Shown piece by piece: positions 24,573 to 33,308 of a stretch of DNA of 64,000 nt. Location of the stretch: contig DATJGF010000151.1 of assembly GCA_035495315.1 (NCBI GenBank), positions 1 to 64,000 on the forward strand. Direction: 5' to 3'. Position 1 is the first letter of the stretch. Every line of letters starts with the position of its first letter. Below the pieces are notes generated by a model that was not told the origin of the DNA, made no database searches, and saw nothing but the letters and a program-made list of their open reading frames with translations. The position numbers and the translations under genes are program-made. This DNA comes from DATJGF01 sp035495315 (GTDB lineage: Bacteria > Verrucomicrobiota > Verrucomicrobiia > Limisphaerales > UBA8199).

Positions 24573-24607
24573 GACTTTGGACCGTGGACTTTGGATTCTG
24601 GACTCTG
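24573..24607. repeat. Heptad array between ccoI and ccoS
   Basis: Five 7-base units, GACTTTG GACCGTG GACTTTG GATTCTG GACTCTG, end 7 bp before the ccoS ATG. The unit GACTTTG is the one also found at 40375-40402 and, reversed, inside the GH95 gene. Confidence 0.8.
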
Positions 24608-24614
24608 AAAGACT

Positions 24615-24809
24615 ATGTCGGTCCTCTTCATCCTTATCCTTGTCAGCCTGGGCCTCGCTCTGTCGTTTTTGGCAGGCTTTATTTGGGCGGTTAAGTCCGG
24701 CCAATTCGAAGACACTTGCACCCCCTCAATGAGGATCCTGACCGAAGAAACAACCCAAGCAACCAAAACCAGCAAGTCCTTTAAGCAAAACGAACTGAAA
24801 CCATCATGA
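24615..24809 (+). CDS. ccoS: cbb3 oxidase assembly protein CcoS
   Basis: 64 residues. One N-terminal membrane helix (VLFILILVSLGLALSFLAGFIW) is followed by AVKSGQFEDTCTPSMRIL. This AvksGQFeD-x-TP-x-R-iL signature is specific to CcoS/FixS, needed for cofactor insertion into the oxidase. The stop overlaps the ccoNO start by 4 bp (ATGA). Confidence 0.93.
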   Translation: MSVLFILILVSLGLALSFLAGFIWAVKSGQFEDTCTPSMRILTEETTQATKTSKSFKQNELKPS

Positions 24810-27025
24810 GTGTAGATGCGATGGCACTGGAAGGTGCTACTCCATTGGAACGAAGCCGCTCCGCGGTCCGAGTTGAAACGTTCAAGTACGACAACCACAT
24901 CGTCCGGGCGTTCGCGATCGCGACGGCCATTTGGGGTTTGGTGGGCACAGCGGCAGGACTGCTGATCGCCTGCCAGCTTTTCTGGCCGCAACTCAACCTC
25001 GACACGCCATTCACCACCTTTGGCAGAATCCGACCGCTGCACACGAACGCGGTGATTTTTGCTTTTGTGGGCAATGGCATGTTCTGCGGGATTTATTACT
25101 CGCTCCAGAGGCTTTGCAAGGCACGCATGTTCAGCGACGCCCTGAGCTGGATCAATTTTTGGGGCTGGCAAGGCATCATTGTCAGTGCGGCCATCACGCT
25201 GCCGCTGGGCCTGACAACCAGCAAGGAATACGCCGAACTGGAATGGCCCATCGATATTGCGATCGCGGTCGTCTGGGTCGCGTTCACGATTAATCTGCTC
25301 GGCACCATCCTCAAACGTCGCGAGAAGCACATGTATGTCGCGATTTGGTTTTATATCTCCACGGCCATTACCGTCGCGATGCTGCACATCTTCAATTCGC
25401 TGGAAATTCCCGCCGGCCTTTTCAAGAGCTATTCGATTTATGCCGGTGTCCAGGATGCGCTGGTGCAATGGTGGTACGGCCACAACGCCGTCGCGTTCTT
25501 CCTGACGACGCCTTACCTGGGCATGATGTATTATTTCCTGCCCAAAGCCGCCAACCGACCCGTCTTTTCGTATCGACTCTCTATCATCCATTTTTGGGGT
25601 TTGATCTTCATTTATATTTGGGCCGGGCCGCATCACCTGCTGTATACCGCTTTGCCAGACTGGGCTCAGTCGCTGGGCATGGTCTTCTCGGTAATGTTGG
25701 TGGCTCCATCCTGGGGTGGAATGATCAATGGCCTGCTGACCTTGCGGGGCGCCTGGGACAAGGTCCGCCAGGACCCCATGTTGAAATTCATGGTGGTAGC
25801 CGTCACCGCGTACGGCATGGCGACTTTGGAAGGGCCGATGCTCGCAGTTAAAAGCGTCAATGCGCTATCGCATTATACCGACTGGACGATCGCCCATGTT
25901 CACACCGGCGCTTTAGGTTGGAACGGGTTTCTGACCTTCTCGATGCTCTACTGGCTCTTCCCGCGGCTATACAATACGAAGCTCTGGTCGACAAAGCTGG
26001 CCAATTACCATTTCTGGATCGGGCTGCTCGGAATGATGTTCTACATCGTGCCGATGTACACCAGCGGCATCACTCAAGGGCTCATGTGGAAGCAGTTTAA
26101 CAAGGACGGCTTCCTGCAATACCCCAATTTTCTCGAGACGACGATCCGCTTAATCCCAATGTACGAACTGCGAGCGATCGGTGGCACGTTTTATATCGTG
26201 GGGATCATCCTGATGATGGTGAATCTCTACAAGACGGCAAAAGCGGGCCAGTTTGTCGGCGATCAGGAAGCTCAAGCGCCGGCGCTGGATCCGGCCGCGA
26301 CCCGCGAGACTGCCCGGCTTGGTCATCGCTGGCTCGAAGGAGTGCCAGTCACTTTCACGGTTTTGGCGACGGTTGCCGTGATCGTCGGCGGCCTGATTGA
26401 GATTGTGCCGATGTTCCTGATCAAAGAGAACGTCCCAACCATTGCGAGCGTAAAGCCGTACACGCCGCTCGAAGTCCTGGGCCGGGACATTTACATCCGC
26501 GAAGGATGCGTCGGCTGCCATTCGCAGATGATTCGCCCGTTCCGTTCGGAGACTGAACGCTACGGCGAGTACTCAAAGGTGGGAGAATTTGTTTACGATC
26601 ACCCATTCCTGTGGGGCTCCAAACGTACCGGACCGGATCTTCATCGCATTGGCGGCAAGTACCCTGACGCCTGGCACTATAACCACATGGAGAACCCACG
26701 CTCGACCTCGCCGGAATCAATCATGCCTAATTATCCGTGGCTGCTTAGCCAAAAGGTCGATGCCACCGTTGCAGGAGATAGAATGCGAGCTTTGCGCAAA
26801 GTTGGAGTGCCTTACACCGATGAGGAAATTCAAAATGCGAGCAAGAGCATCGACGCTCAATCTAAAAAGGTGGTCATGAATCTCGCCGTCGGGGCTATCA
26901 CCAATGCACCGGGGGATCGGGAGATCATAGCGGTTATTGCTTACCTCCAGCGACTGGGGACCGACATCAAAGCCGGAGGTTCCGCTCTCACGAACGCCGT
27001 CGCCGCGGCACAACCCAATAATTAA
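24806..27025 (+). CDS. ccoNO: Fused cbb3 cytochrome c oxidase subunits I and II (CcoNO)
   Basis: 739 residues. Residues about 1-480 are CcoN, a 12-helix haem-copper oxidase subunit: haem ligand region RIRPLHTNAVIF, the CuB ligands in WWYGHNAVAFF (H226) and AGPHHLLYT (H276/H277), and HYTDWTIAHVHTGALGW. From about 510 a further helix leads into CcoO, a membrane-anchored c-type cytochrome with GCVGCHSQMIRPF (C568, C571, H572) and a distal Met in ESIMPNYPW. The fusion of N and O into one chain is known in Bacteroidota and some Verrucomicrobiota. It is the proton-pumping, high-affinity terminal oxidase of the inner membrane. Confidence 0.96.
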   Translation: MSVDAMALEGATPLERSRSAVRVETFKYDNHIVRAFAIATAIWGLVGTAAGLLIACQLFWPQLNLDTPFTTFGRIRPLHTNAVIFAFVGNGMFCGIYYSLQRLCKARMFSDALSWINFWGWQGIIVSAAITLPLGLTTSKEYAELEWPIDIAIAVVWVAFTINLLGTILKRREKHMYVAIWFYISTAITVAMLHIFNSLEIPAGLFKSYSIYAGVQDALVQWWYGHNAVAFFLTTPYLGMMYYFLPKAANRPVFSYRLSIIHFWGLIFIYIWAGPHHLLYTALPDWAQSLGMVFSVMLVAPSWGGMINGLLTLRGAWDKVRQDPMLKFMVVAVTAYGMATLEGPMLAVKSVNALSHYTDWTIAHVHTGALGWNGFLTFSMLYWLFPRLYNTKLWSTKLANYHFWIGLLGMMFYIVPMYTSGITQGLMWKQFNKDGFLQYPNFLETTIRLIPMYELRAIGGTFYIVGIILMMVNLYKTAKAGQFVGDQEAQAPALDPAATRETARLGHRWLEGVPVTFTVLATVAVIVGGLIEIVPMFLIKENVPTIASVKPYTPLEVLGRDIYIREGCVGCHSQMIRPFRSETERYGEYSKVGEFVYDHPFLWGSKRTGPDLHRIGGKYPDAWHYNHMENPRSTSPESIMPNYPWLLSQKVDATVAGDRMRALRKVGVPYTDEEIQNASKSIDAQSKKVVMNLAVGAITNAPGDREIIAVIAYLQRLGTDIKAGGSALTNAVAAAQPNN

Positions 27026-27028
27026 TCT

Positions 27029-27226
27029 ATGGTTCACACGATCCTCAAACACATCGGCGGAATCGAACAGTACGGGATTTTCTCCCTCTGCCTCTTTTGC
27101 GCAATATTCCTGGCGGTTCTGCTGTGGGCTTTTGCACAAAAGAAAAGCCACCTCGAATATATGTCCCGGGTCGCGCTGGATCCGGAGCAGGAGCAATCTC
27201 CAAAACGAAAGGATGCCCATGAATAA
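27029..27226 (+). CDS. ccoQ: cbb3 oxidase small subunit CcoQ-like
   Basis: 65 residues with a single helix (YGIFSLCLFCAIFLAVLLWAF) followed by a basic and then acidic tail. Place and topology fit CcoQ, which stabilises the oxidase. It starts 3 bp after ccoNO and overlaps the ccoP start by 8 bp. Confidence 0.8.
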   Translation: MVHTILKHIGGIEQYGIFSLCLFCAIFLAVLLWAFAQKKSHLEYMSRVALDPEQEQSPKRKDAHE

Positions 27227-27812
27227 CGAAGCCGACTCCCAAGACCCTCTGCTGCTGGATCATGAATACGACGGCATTCGCGAGCTCGACAATAAGCTGC
27301 CACGCTGGTGGGTCTGGTTGTTCAATCTCACCATAGTTTTCTCAGTTCTCTATCTTGTATACTATCATGTGCTCAATAAGGGGAAACTCATGGCCACGGA
27401 ATATCAGGATGAGATGAAAATCGGCAACGAGGTGAAATCACGGGCCATAGGCGAATTTGAGCATCAAATGGCGTCGCTTCAACCCTCGAAAGAGCCTGCC
27501 GTGCTGGCGGAGGGCAAAGATACGTTTATGAAGCTCTGTGCCCCTTGTCACCGGGTCGATGGCGGGGGATTGGTGGGACCCAATCTGTGCGATGATTATT
27601 GGATCCACGGGTCGAACTTCGTCGACAACCTCCACACGATTTGGGATGGAGTTCCCAGCAAGGGGATGGTCACCTGGAAAACAACGCTCAAGCCGAGCAC
27701 GATCTACGCCGCGGGCAGTTACATCTACACCTTGCGCGGGACTAATCCGAAGAATCCCAAACCGCCGGAGAATTTAGCCCCGGTAAAAACCGGGCCAAGC
27801 GAGTTCGAGTAA
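27219..27812 (+). CDS. ccoP: cbb3 oxidase subunit CcoP with one haem c
   Basis: 197 residues from ATG 27219; an in-frame ATG at 27213 is also possible. An N-terminal DHEYDGIRELDNKLPRWW segment and a membrane helix are typical of CcoP. Only one CxxCH is present (C107APCH). Proteobacterial CcoP is near 300 residues with two haems, so this is a short, mono-haem form. The distal Met is probably in SKGMVTWKT. It carries electrons from the periplasmic donor to CcoNO. Confidence 0.92.
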   Translation: MNNEADSQDPLLLDHEYDGIRELDNKLPRWWVWLFNLTIVFSVLYLVYYHVLNKGKLMATEYQDEMKIGNEVKSRAIGEFEHQMASLQPSKEPAVLAEGKDTFMKLCAPCHRVDGGGLVGPNLCDDYWIHGSNFVDNLHTIWDGVPSKGMVTWKTTLKPSTIYAAGSYIYTLRGTNPKNPKPPENLAPVKTGPSEFE

Positions 27813-29270
27813 ATGCCGGTCGAATCGGTCAACAAAAGAAGAGCTGAATCCTGCCCGGAAAGCCTCCGGCGGGAGTCTTCTGATTTTCGCGACCACATTT
27901 CGACCGCCGATAAGGAAGGCAGACGGAAATGGCTCTACCCGCACCAGCCGCGCGGGCGGTTTTATCGCGCGCGCACGGCGTTAACGTGGCTGTTGCTGGT
28001 GTTCATGTTTGGCGGCCCGTTTGTAAAGATCCACGGGAATCCCCTGCTGATGATCAATATCGTCGAGCGCAAGTTCTCGGTCCTGGGGGTAATCTTCTGG
28101 CCTCAGGACAACCTGGTATTTGCGCTGGGATTCCTGCTCTTCCTGATGGGCATCGCCGTTTTTACCGCCGCTTTTGGGAGGCTGTGGTGTGGATGGACCT
28201 GCCCGCAGACCGTGATGATGGAGATGGTTTTTCGTAAGATCGAATATCTGATTGAAGGCAGCGCCACTGAACAGAAAGCGTTGCGTCGCGCCCCGTGGAG
28301 CGCCAGCAAACTGGCGAAGAAAACAACCAAGCACAGTATCTTCTTTGCCCTATCGTTTATCATCGGTAATACGCTCCTGGCCTATATTATCGGGATTGAC
28401 GCACTAAAGACGATTATCACGGACAACCCGTCCCGGCATCTAAGCGGCCTCACTTTCATGGCGTTGTTTGCTGTGGTTTTCTACGCCCTCTTCGCCCGGT
28501 TTCGTGAGCAAGCCTGCACGTTCATTTGTCCCTACGGCCGCTTTCAATCAACGTTGCTCGATGAAAATACGATCGTTGTCGCCTATGACTACAAACGAGG
28601 CGAACAACGGGGACGGCTCCGTCGCGATGAAACCCGCGAACAACGCTCCAGCCGCGCGGCCGGTGATTGCATCGACTGCTTCAAGTGCGTCACCGTCTGT
28701 CCCACCGGCATTGATATTCGCAACGGCACACAAATGGAGTGCGTGAATTGCACGGCTTGCATTGACGCCTGTGACCAAGTGATGACCAAAATCGGCCGTC
28801 CGCGAGGCTTGATTCGTTTCGCTTCACTGAACGGCATCGAAAAGGGCGAGCCAGTCCGGGTCACGCCGCGAATTATTGCATATTGCTTAATCCTGCTCGC
28901 ACTCAGTGCCGGCCTGGTTACGTTGTTGCTGACGCGTTCTGACGTCGATGTCACGCTTCTGCGAGCGCCGGGAGCGCTCTTCCAATCCACGCCTGAAGGA
29001 AGGATCAGCAACTTGTATCTGCTCAAAATGACCAATAAGAGCCGGCGCGAAATGCCGGTAGAACTTCGGCTGGAAAATATCGACGGCGGCCTGACGGTGC
29101 TCGGTGGTGAATTGAATTTGCCCGCCGAAAAGCAAAGCGAGGCATCTGTGCTGGTCGAGATCGCCCGCGAAAAGCTGGCCTCGGGCAACACTTCCGTAAA
29201 GGTCGGTGTCTATTCTGCGGGCAAAAGACTGCAAACTATCAAAACGATTTTCATTGGCCCGCGGCGGTAA
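27813..29270 (+). CDS. ccoG: Cytochrome oxidase accessory protein CcoG (RdxA/FixG)
   Basis: 485 residues, starting directly after the ccoP stop. Several membrane helices (for example RARTALTWLLLVFMFGGPF), the GRLWCGWTCPQTVMMEM motif, and two 4Fe-4S ferredoxin motifs (CIDCFKCVTVCPTG and CVNCTACIDACDQV) are present. The C-terminus is an Ig-like domain (IFCMG/FixG C-terminal type). It acts as a copper reductase in cbb3 maturation. Confidence 0.95.
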   Translation: MPVESVNKRRAESCPESLRRESSDFRDHISTADKEGRRKWLYPHQPRGRFYRARTALTWLLLVFMFGGPFVKIHGNPLLMINIVERKFSVLGVIFWPQDNLVFALGFLLFLMGIAVFTAAFGRLWCGWTCPQTVMMEMVFRKIEYLIEGSATEQKALRRAPWSASKLAKKTTKHSIFFALSFIIGNTLLAYIIGIDALKTIITDNPSRHLSGLTFMALFAVVFYALFARFREQACTFICPYGRFQSTLLDENTIVVAYDYKRGEQRGRLRRDETREQRSSRAAGDCIDCFKCVTVCPTGIDIRNGTQMECVNCTACIDACDQVMTKIGRPRGLIRFASLNGIEKGEPVRVTPRIIAYCLILLALSAGLVTLLLTRSDVDVTLLRAPGALFQSTPEGRISNLYLLKMTNKSRREMPVELRLENIDGGLTVLGGELNLPAEKQSEASVLVEIAREKLASGNTSVKVGVYSAGKRLQTIKTIFIGPRR

Positions 29271-29306
29271 AGGCAATGAAATCACCATGTCATCCGTGAA
29301 TAGGCT

Positions 29307-29454
29307 CTCATTAACACCCCGCTTCAACGGGGTGAAGACAGCGAACACCGACCGGAACGGCTTTAGCGGTTTTCCATGCGTCGTAGAAACCGCTCAAGCG
29401 GTTCTGAGGTTTTGCGGCACCAAGCTCACCTTGCTGAAGCGAGGTGTTAATGAG
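29307..29454. repeat. 148-bp hairpin-forming element between ccoG and ccoH
   Basis: Outer arms 29307-29334 and 29427-29454 are 28 bp and pair with four mismatches. Inside, a second inverted pair (around AGCGGTTT / AAACCGCT) continues the fold, so the whole element can form one long imperfect hairpin. It interrupts an otherwise tight operon (230-bp gap). Confidence 0.8.
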
Positions 29455-29524
29455 ATAGCGATTTCGTTGGCGGGATCGCTCCCCATGTAACAACGAAGAT
29501 GTGAATAAGTTTCTATTTAAATCT

Positions 29525-30004
29525 ATGCACGCGACCTCCGCTTCCCCCTGGAATCCCTGGCCCATCTCCATTGTTGCTTTCTTTTTCGTCGCCATCATCG
29601 GATGCTGCACCTTCGTCGCCTTTTGCAGCAGGCACCCGGCGGATCTCGTCGCAGCCGATTATTATGAGCAGGAGGTCAGGTACCAGGGACAGATCGACCG
29701 CCTTCGACACGCGCAACAAAATGCCCGAACCGCCACGGTCAGATACGATGAGGCATCCAGACTGATCTGTGTTTCTTTGAGTCCGAACCTCTCCGCGGCC
29801 AAAGCCAAAGGCAGCATCCAACTCTATCGTCCCTCGGCGACCAATCTCGATCGCCAGTTCAAGCTCGCACCTGACGACAAGGGCGTGCAAACGATCGACG
29901 CCGGCTCTTTGCTGCCGGGACTTTGGAAGGTGCGCGTTTCCTGGATCGTCGACGACAAGGAATTTTTCATGGACCAAAAGATAGTCATCGGAGCCAGGAG
30001 TTGA
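29525..30004 (+). CDS. ccoH: CcoH/FixH-family assembly protein
   Basis: About 159 residues from ATG 29525; GTG 29501 is the alternative. One N-terminal helix (WPISIVAFFFVAIIGCCTFVAF) is followed by a periplasmic domain with ADYYEQEVRYQGQIDRLRHA, the FixH-family signature (a YYEKE-like motif after the helix). It takes part in cbb3 assembly and fits the locus order I-S-NO-Q-P-G-H. Confidence 0.88.
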   Translation: MHATSASPWNPWPISIVAFFFVAIIGCCTFVAFCSRHPADLVAADYYEQEVRYQGQIDRLRHAQQNARTATVRYDEASRLICVSLSPNLSAAKAKGSIQLYRPSATNLDRQFKLAPDDKGVQTIDAGSLLPGLWKVRVSWIVDDKEFFMDQKIVIGARS

Positions 30005-30018
30005 TGAATGCATTTCCC

Positions 30019-30162
30019 GTAGCGCAGAGTTTCACTCTGCTGTATCGCAGGTTTTCAAACTGCACTGACCAACTGGGTGCAGCGCCAGACCTGAAAGCGC
30101 CCTCTACTCCACAATCTGCCGAGTGCAACTCGGCGGTACAGCAGAGTGAAACTCTGCGCTAC
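30019..30162. repeat. 144-bp palindromic element with perfect 26-bp ends
   Basis: Ends 30019-30044 and 30137-30162 are exact reverse complements over 26 bp. Inside there is a smaller perfect hairpin, GCCGAGT-GCA-ACTCGGC. A half copy of the left side is at 41288-41333. It lies between ccoH and the SafE-like gene. Confidence 0.9.
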
Positions 30163-30199
30163 TGGCTTTGCGGAAGGAGCGGCTGAAAGCGGTCGCAAT

Positions 30200-30886
30200 A
30201 TGGATTATTTCACAGCATTCTTCCTGGGCCTGGTCGGCAGCGTGCATTGTGCGGGGATGTGCGGTCCGCTAGCGCTGGCACTCCCGTCCACCGGGACGAC
30301 AACGTGCGGGTTTGTCGTGGGACGCAGCGCCTATAATTGCGGGCGGCTCCTCAGCTACTCTGCGCTCGGGTTAGTCTTTGGACTGGCCGGACGAACGCTG
30401 TCATTGGCTGGTATCCAGGGTTGGGTCTCCATCGGGCTCGGCGTGGCGTTGCTCGCAGGGCTGCTTGGCTCGCGCAAACTCGGGTTCTCGCGGCCAGTCA
30501 CCGAGACAGTGAATCTCCTCAAAAGCCAAATGGCCGGTCTTCTACGCCGGCGATCTCTGATTGCACCTGGGCTTTTGGGAATGCTTAATGGGTTATTGCC
30601 GTGCGGGCTGGTTTACGTGGCTTGCGCGGGAGCGACTGCCACGGGTGGGGTTCTGGCGGGGATCGGTTACATGGCCGCGTTCGGAGCCGGGACAACTCCA
30701 CTCATGCTCGCTATTGGGCTCTCCGGAAAGGCGATTCCCTGGTCCGTTCGGCTGCAACTCCGCAAAGCGATCCCGGTTTCGGTTTTTCTGCTGGCCAGCC
30801 TGTTGATTTTGCGTGGAATGTCACTCGGGATTCCTTACCTGAGTCCGGATCTGTCCGGTGGCGGAGCCACTTGTTGTCACAAATAG
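30200..30886 (+). CDS. SafE/UreH-like membrane protein of the cbb3 locus
   Basis: 228 residues from ATG 30200. Six or so helices; the first has the motif GLVGSVHCAGMCGPLALALP, which is the signature of the sulfite exporter TauE/SafE-UreH domain proteins placed next to ccoGH in many genomes. The second half has LGMLNGLLPCGLVYVAC, a CcdA-like half repeat. The two conserved Cys (HCAGMC and LPCG) suggest metal or thiol chemistry. In this setting a role in copper delivery or cytochrome maturation is likely. Confidence 0.85.
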   Translation: MDYFTAFFLGLVGSVHCAGMCGPLALALPSTGTTTCGFVVGRSAYNCGRLLSYSALGLVFGLAGRTLSLAGIQGWVSIGLGVALLAGLLGSRKLGFSRPVTETVNLLKSQMAGLLRRRSLIAPGLLGMLNGLLPCGLVYVACAGATATGGVLAGIGYMAAFGAGTTPLMLAIGLSGKAIPWSVRLQLRKAIPVSVFLLASLLILRGMSLGIPYLSPDLSGGGATCCHK

Positions 30887-30940
30887 GCTAGTCATAATTT
30901 CGGATTTCCAATCGCCGTCCCGACGGCTATAACCCCGCGG

Positions 30941-31804
30941 ATGTCTGAACAGCGAATTGGCATTATTGGCGGCAGCGGGCTTTACCATATCGAAGGTTTT
31001 GCTGCTGAAAAATGGGTAAAAATCAAAACACCCTTTGGCGATCCGTCTGACTCGATGCTTACCGGCCAACTCGCCGGACGTGAGGTAGTTTTTCTGCCGC
31101 GGCACGCTCGCGGGCATAGGATCCTCCCGAGCGAATTGAATCATCGAGCGAATATCTGGGCGATGAAGAAGCTCGGTGTCTGCTGGATTATCAGCGTCAG
31201 CGCCGTCGGCTCGCTCCAGGAAAAACTCAAGCCTTGCGACATTGTCCTGCCGGACCAGTTCATTGACCGAACCAAGCAGTCGGCCGGGCACACCTTTTTC
31301 GGACGCGGCATTGTCGCGCACATCGCCTTTGCGGATCCGATCTGCGAAGAATTGCGCAAAATTCTGGTAAAGACGGCACGAGCGCTCAAGGCGCGAGTGC
31401 ACGACGGCGGGACCTATGTCAACATGGAAGGACCGGCGTTCAGCACGCGTGCGGAATCCGTTACCAATCACAAACTGGGTTACTCCGTGATCGGTATGAC
31501 GAACCTGGGAGAGGCCAAGTGCGCGCGTGAAGCGGAAATTGCCTATGCGACAATGGCGATGGTAACGGACTACGACTGCTGGAAAGTGGATGAGGCGCAT
31601 GTCACCGTCGAAATGATCGTTGCGAACCTGAATCGAAACGCTGCGATGGCCAAGGCTATCGTGGCCCAGGCAATTCCGAAAATTCCCTTCGAGCCGACTT
31701 GGCCGTGTCACAACGCGTTAAAAACCGCGCTCATGACGGATAAAACGCTTTGGCCGGTGAAAACGCGCAAGGAACTGGCGCCGCTCCTGGCAAAATATCT
31801 TTAG
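30941..31804 (+). CDS. mtnP: S-methyl-5'-thioadenosine phosphorylase
   Basis: 287 residues. The start IGIIGGSGLYHIEGF and the phosphate-site RHARGHRILPSELNHRANIWAM are typical of the MTAP/PNP-2 family. GPAFSTRAES and MVTDYDCWK follow in the expected order. It cleaves methylthioadenosine to adenine and methylthioribose-1-phosphate in methionine salvage. It is 54 bp after the SafE-like gene, probably a separate unit. Confidence 0.94.
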   Translation: MSEQRIGIIGGSGLYHIEGFAAEKWVKIKTPFGDPSDSMLTGQLAGREVVFLPRHARGHRILPSELNHRANIWAMKKLGVCWIISVSAVGSLQEKLKPCDIVLPDQFIDRTKQSAGHTFFGRGIVAHIAFADPICEELRKILVKTARALKARVHDGGTYVNMEGPAFSTRAESVTNHKLGYSVIGMTNLGEAKCAREAEIAYATMAMVTDYDCWKVDEAHVTVEMIVANLNRNAAMAKAIVAQAIPKIPFEPTWPCHNALKTALMTDKTLWPVKTRKELAPLLAKYL

Positions 31805-31830
31805 AGCGCGTTTGGAAAATTGTTTTCGCT

Positions 31831-31908
31831 GTAGGAACCGACGTGAGGAGCTTGAAATATTCGGGGTGTTTTCAATATAAACTAATGCCTCCTTAAGTCG
31901 GCTCCTAC
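31831..31908. repeat. Inverted repeat element, 20-bp arms
   Basis: GTAGGAACCGACGTGAGGAG (31831-31850) and its complement (31889-31908) agree at 17 of 20 positions. It follows the mtnP stop and may also act as a weak terminator. Confidence 0.7.
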
Positions 31909-31995
31909 AATTTTGAAACAGGCTTTATCGTTCTGGATTGCTGGACAACTAAGCCTCAACGCCCAATACTGCGAACCGCAAATTTGACAATTGCT

Positions 31996-33183
31996 ATGAA
32001 ATTGAAACCCATTCTACCAACCCTTTGCACTCTCTTTTCCATTACTAGCTCGTGCCTGGCTGCCGATGTTGGGTCTGCCTTCTACGGCGACGCGCCTGAC
32101 GAGCATCACCCGTGGGCAATTCACGACCACAATCGGCCACAGCCCAAGTTGGTCGTCCCCGGCGCATTCAGCACGCAGGAGCAACCGGGACAACCACCAT
32201 CCGACGCGATCGTTTTGTTCGACGGCAACGACCTGTCAAAGTGGGAAGCCGACGAAGGCGAAGGTGTGCCAACCAAATGGGTGGTCAAGAACGGCGCGAT
32301 GGAATGCGTGCCTGGGTCCGGTTACATTCGGACCAAGGAAAAGTTCGGCGACTGCCAATTGCACGTCGAATGGGCGGCGCCCACAAAGGTGGAAGGAAAC
32401 AGCCAGGGCCGTGGTAACAGCGGTGTTTTCCTGATGGGCCTGGTCGAAGTCCAAGTTCTCGACAACTATAACAATCCCACTTATGCCGACGGCTTTGCCG
32501 CTTCCGTGTATAGCGTGAATCCTCCATTGGCAAACGCGCTGCGTCCACCTGGTCAGTTCCAAAGTTATGACATTGTCTTCCGCCGTCCGATTTACAAGAA
32601 CGGGAAACAATTAGACCCAGGCTATGTCACGGTCTTCGAGAACGGAGTGCTTGTTCAGGACCACACGATGCTCGAAGGCGAGACCGGTCACATGCGGCGC
32701 AGCAAACCGGGTCCGTTTCCAGAAGCCGGTCCGCTGAAGCTCCAGGATCACGGCAATCCCGTGCGTTATCGCAACATTTGGTATCGGCCGCTGCCGCCAC
32801 GGGCAATTGAGGGCGGGACCGATGGATATCTGACGACAGAAGCCACCGAAGCCAAACGGAAAGAACTCGCGGCGATGATTCGCAACGACGCCGAGCATTT
32901 GAAAAATGCGTCGAATCCCGTTCCCCAAATGCTACGTTTGGCCGAGTCGCTGGTCTACGAGTACGACGAGGAGACGGCCCAGAAAGCGCACGATCTGGCC
33001 AACGACTACCTGGCGAGTTTAAAACAACTCTCGCCGGACCAGTTAAATGCCAAAAAGGATGAAGTGAAACACCTGCGCAATGTTTGCAAGTACCTGGCGA
33101 AGTTCGGCATCATCCCGGACGACGCGGATCCGAAGGTTCAACTCGAAGAAATCGTCAAGGAACATAACTGGGATAAGAAGTAA
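31996..33183 (+). CDS. Exported DUF1080 (3-keto-disaccharide hydrolase-like) protein
   Basis: 395 residues from ATG 31996. A signal peptide (LKPILPTLCTLFSITSSCLAAD) is followed by a concanavalin-like DUF1080 domain, with LFDGNDLSKWEADEG at its start, RGNSGVFLMGLVEVQVLDN in the middle, and RYRNIWYRPL at its end. DUF1080 members cleave 3-keto-glycosides or bind sugars and are greatly expanded in Verrucomicrobiota. The C-terminal 110 residues are a helical region (KDEVKHLRNVCKYLAKFGI) without a name. Confidence 0.88.
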   Translation: MKLKPILPTLCTLFSITSSCLAADVGSAFYGDAPDEHHPWAIHDHNRPQPKLVVPGAFSTQEQPGQPPSDAIVLFDGNDLSKWEADEGEGVPTKWVVKNGAMECVPGSGYIRTKEKFGDCQLHVEWAAPTKVEGNSQGRGNSGVFLMGLVEVQVLDNYNNPTYADGFAASVYSVNPPLANALRPPGQFQSYDIVFRRPIYKNGKQLDPGYVTVFENGVLVQDHTMLEGETGHMRRSKPGPFPEAGPLKLQDHGNPVRYRNIWYRPLPPRAIEGGTDGYLTTEATEAKRKELAAMIRNDAEHLKNASNPVPQMLRLAESLVYEYDEETAQKAHDLANDYLASLKQLSPDQLNAKKDEVKHLRNVCKYLAKFGIIPDDADPKVQLEEIVKEHNWDKK

Positions 33184-33308
33184 CCCGTCGCTTTGGACGG
33201 CTCTTAGCTTAGCCGTTGTGCGATCAAGCATGCGAAGCGGCTCCATGTCCACTTTCTTTCTGACAATCGGACCGGGGTAAGATTCTTGTGCGGTGAGTTG
33301 TATTAGAC

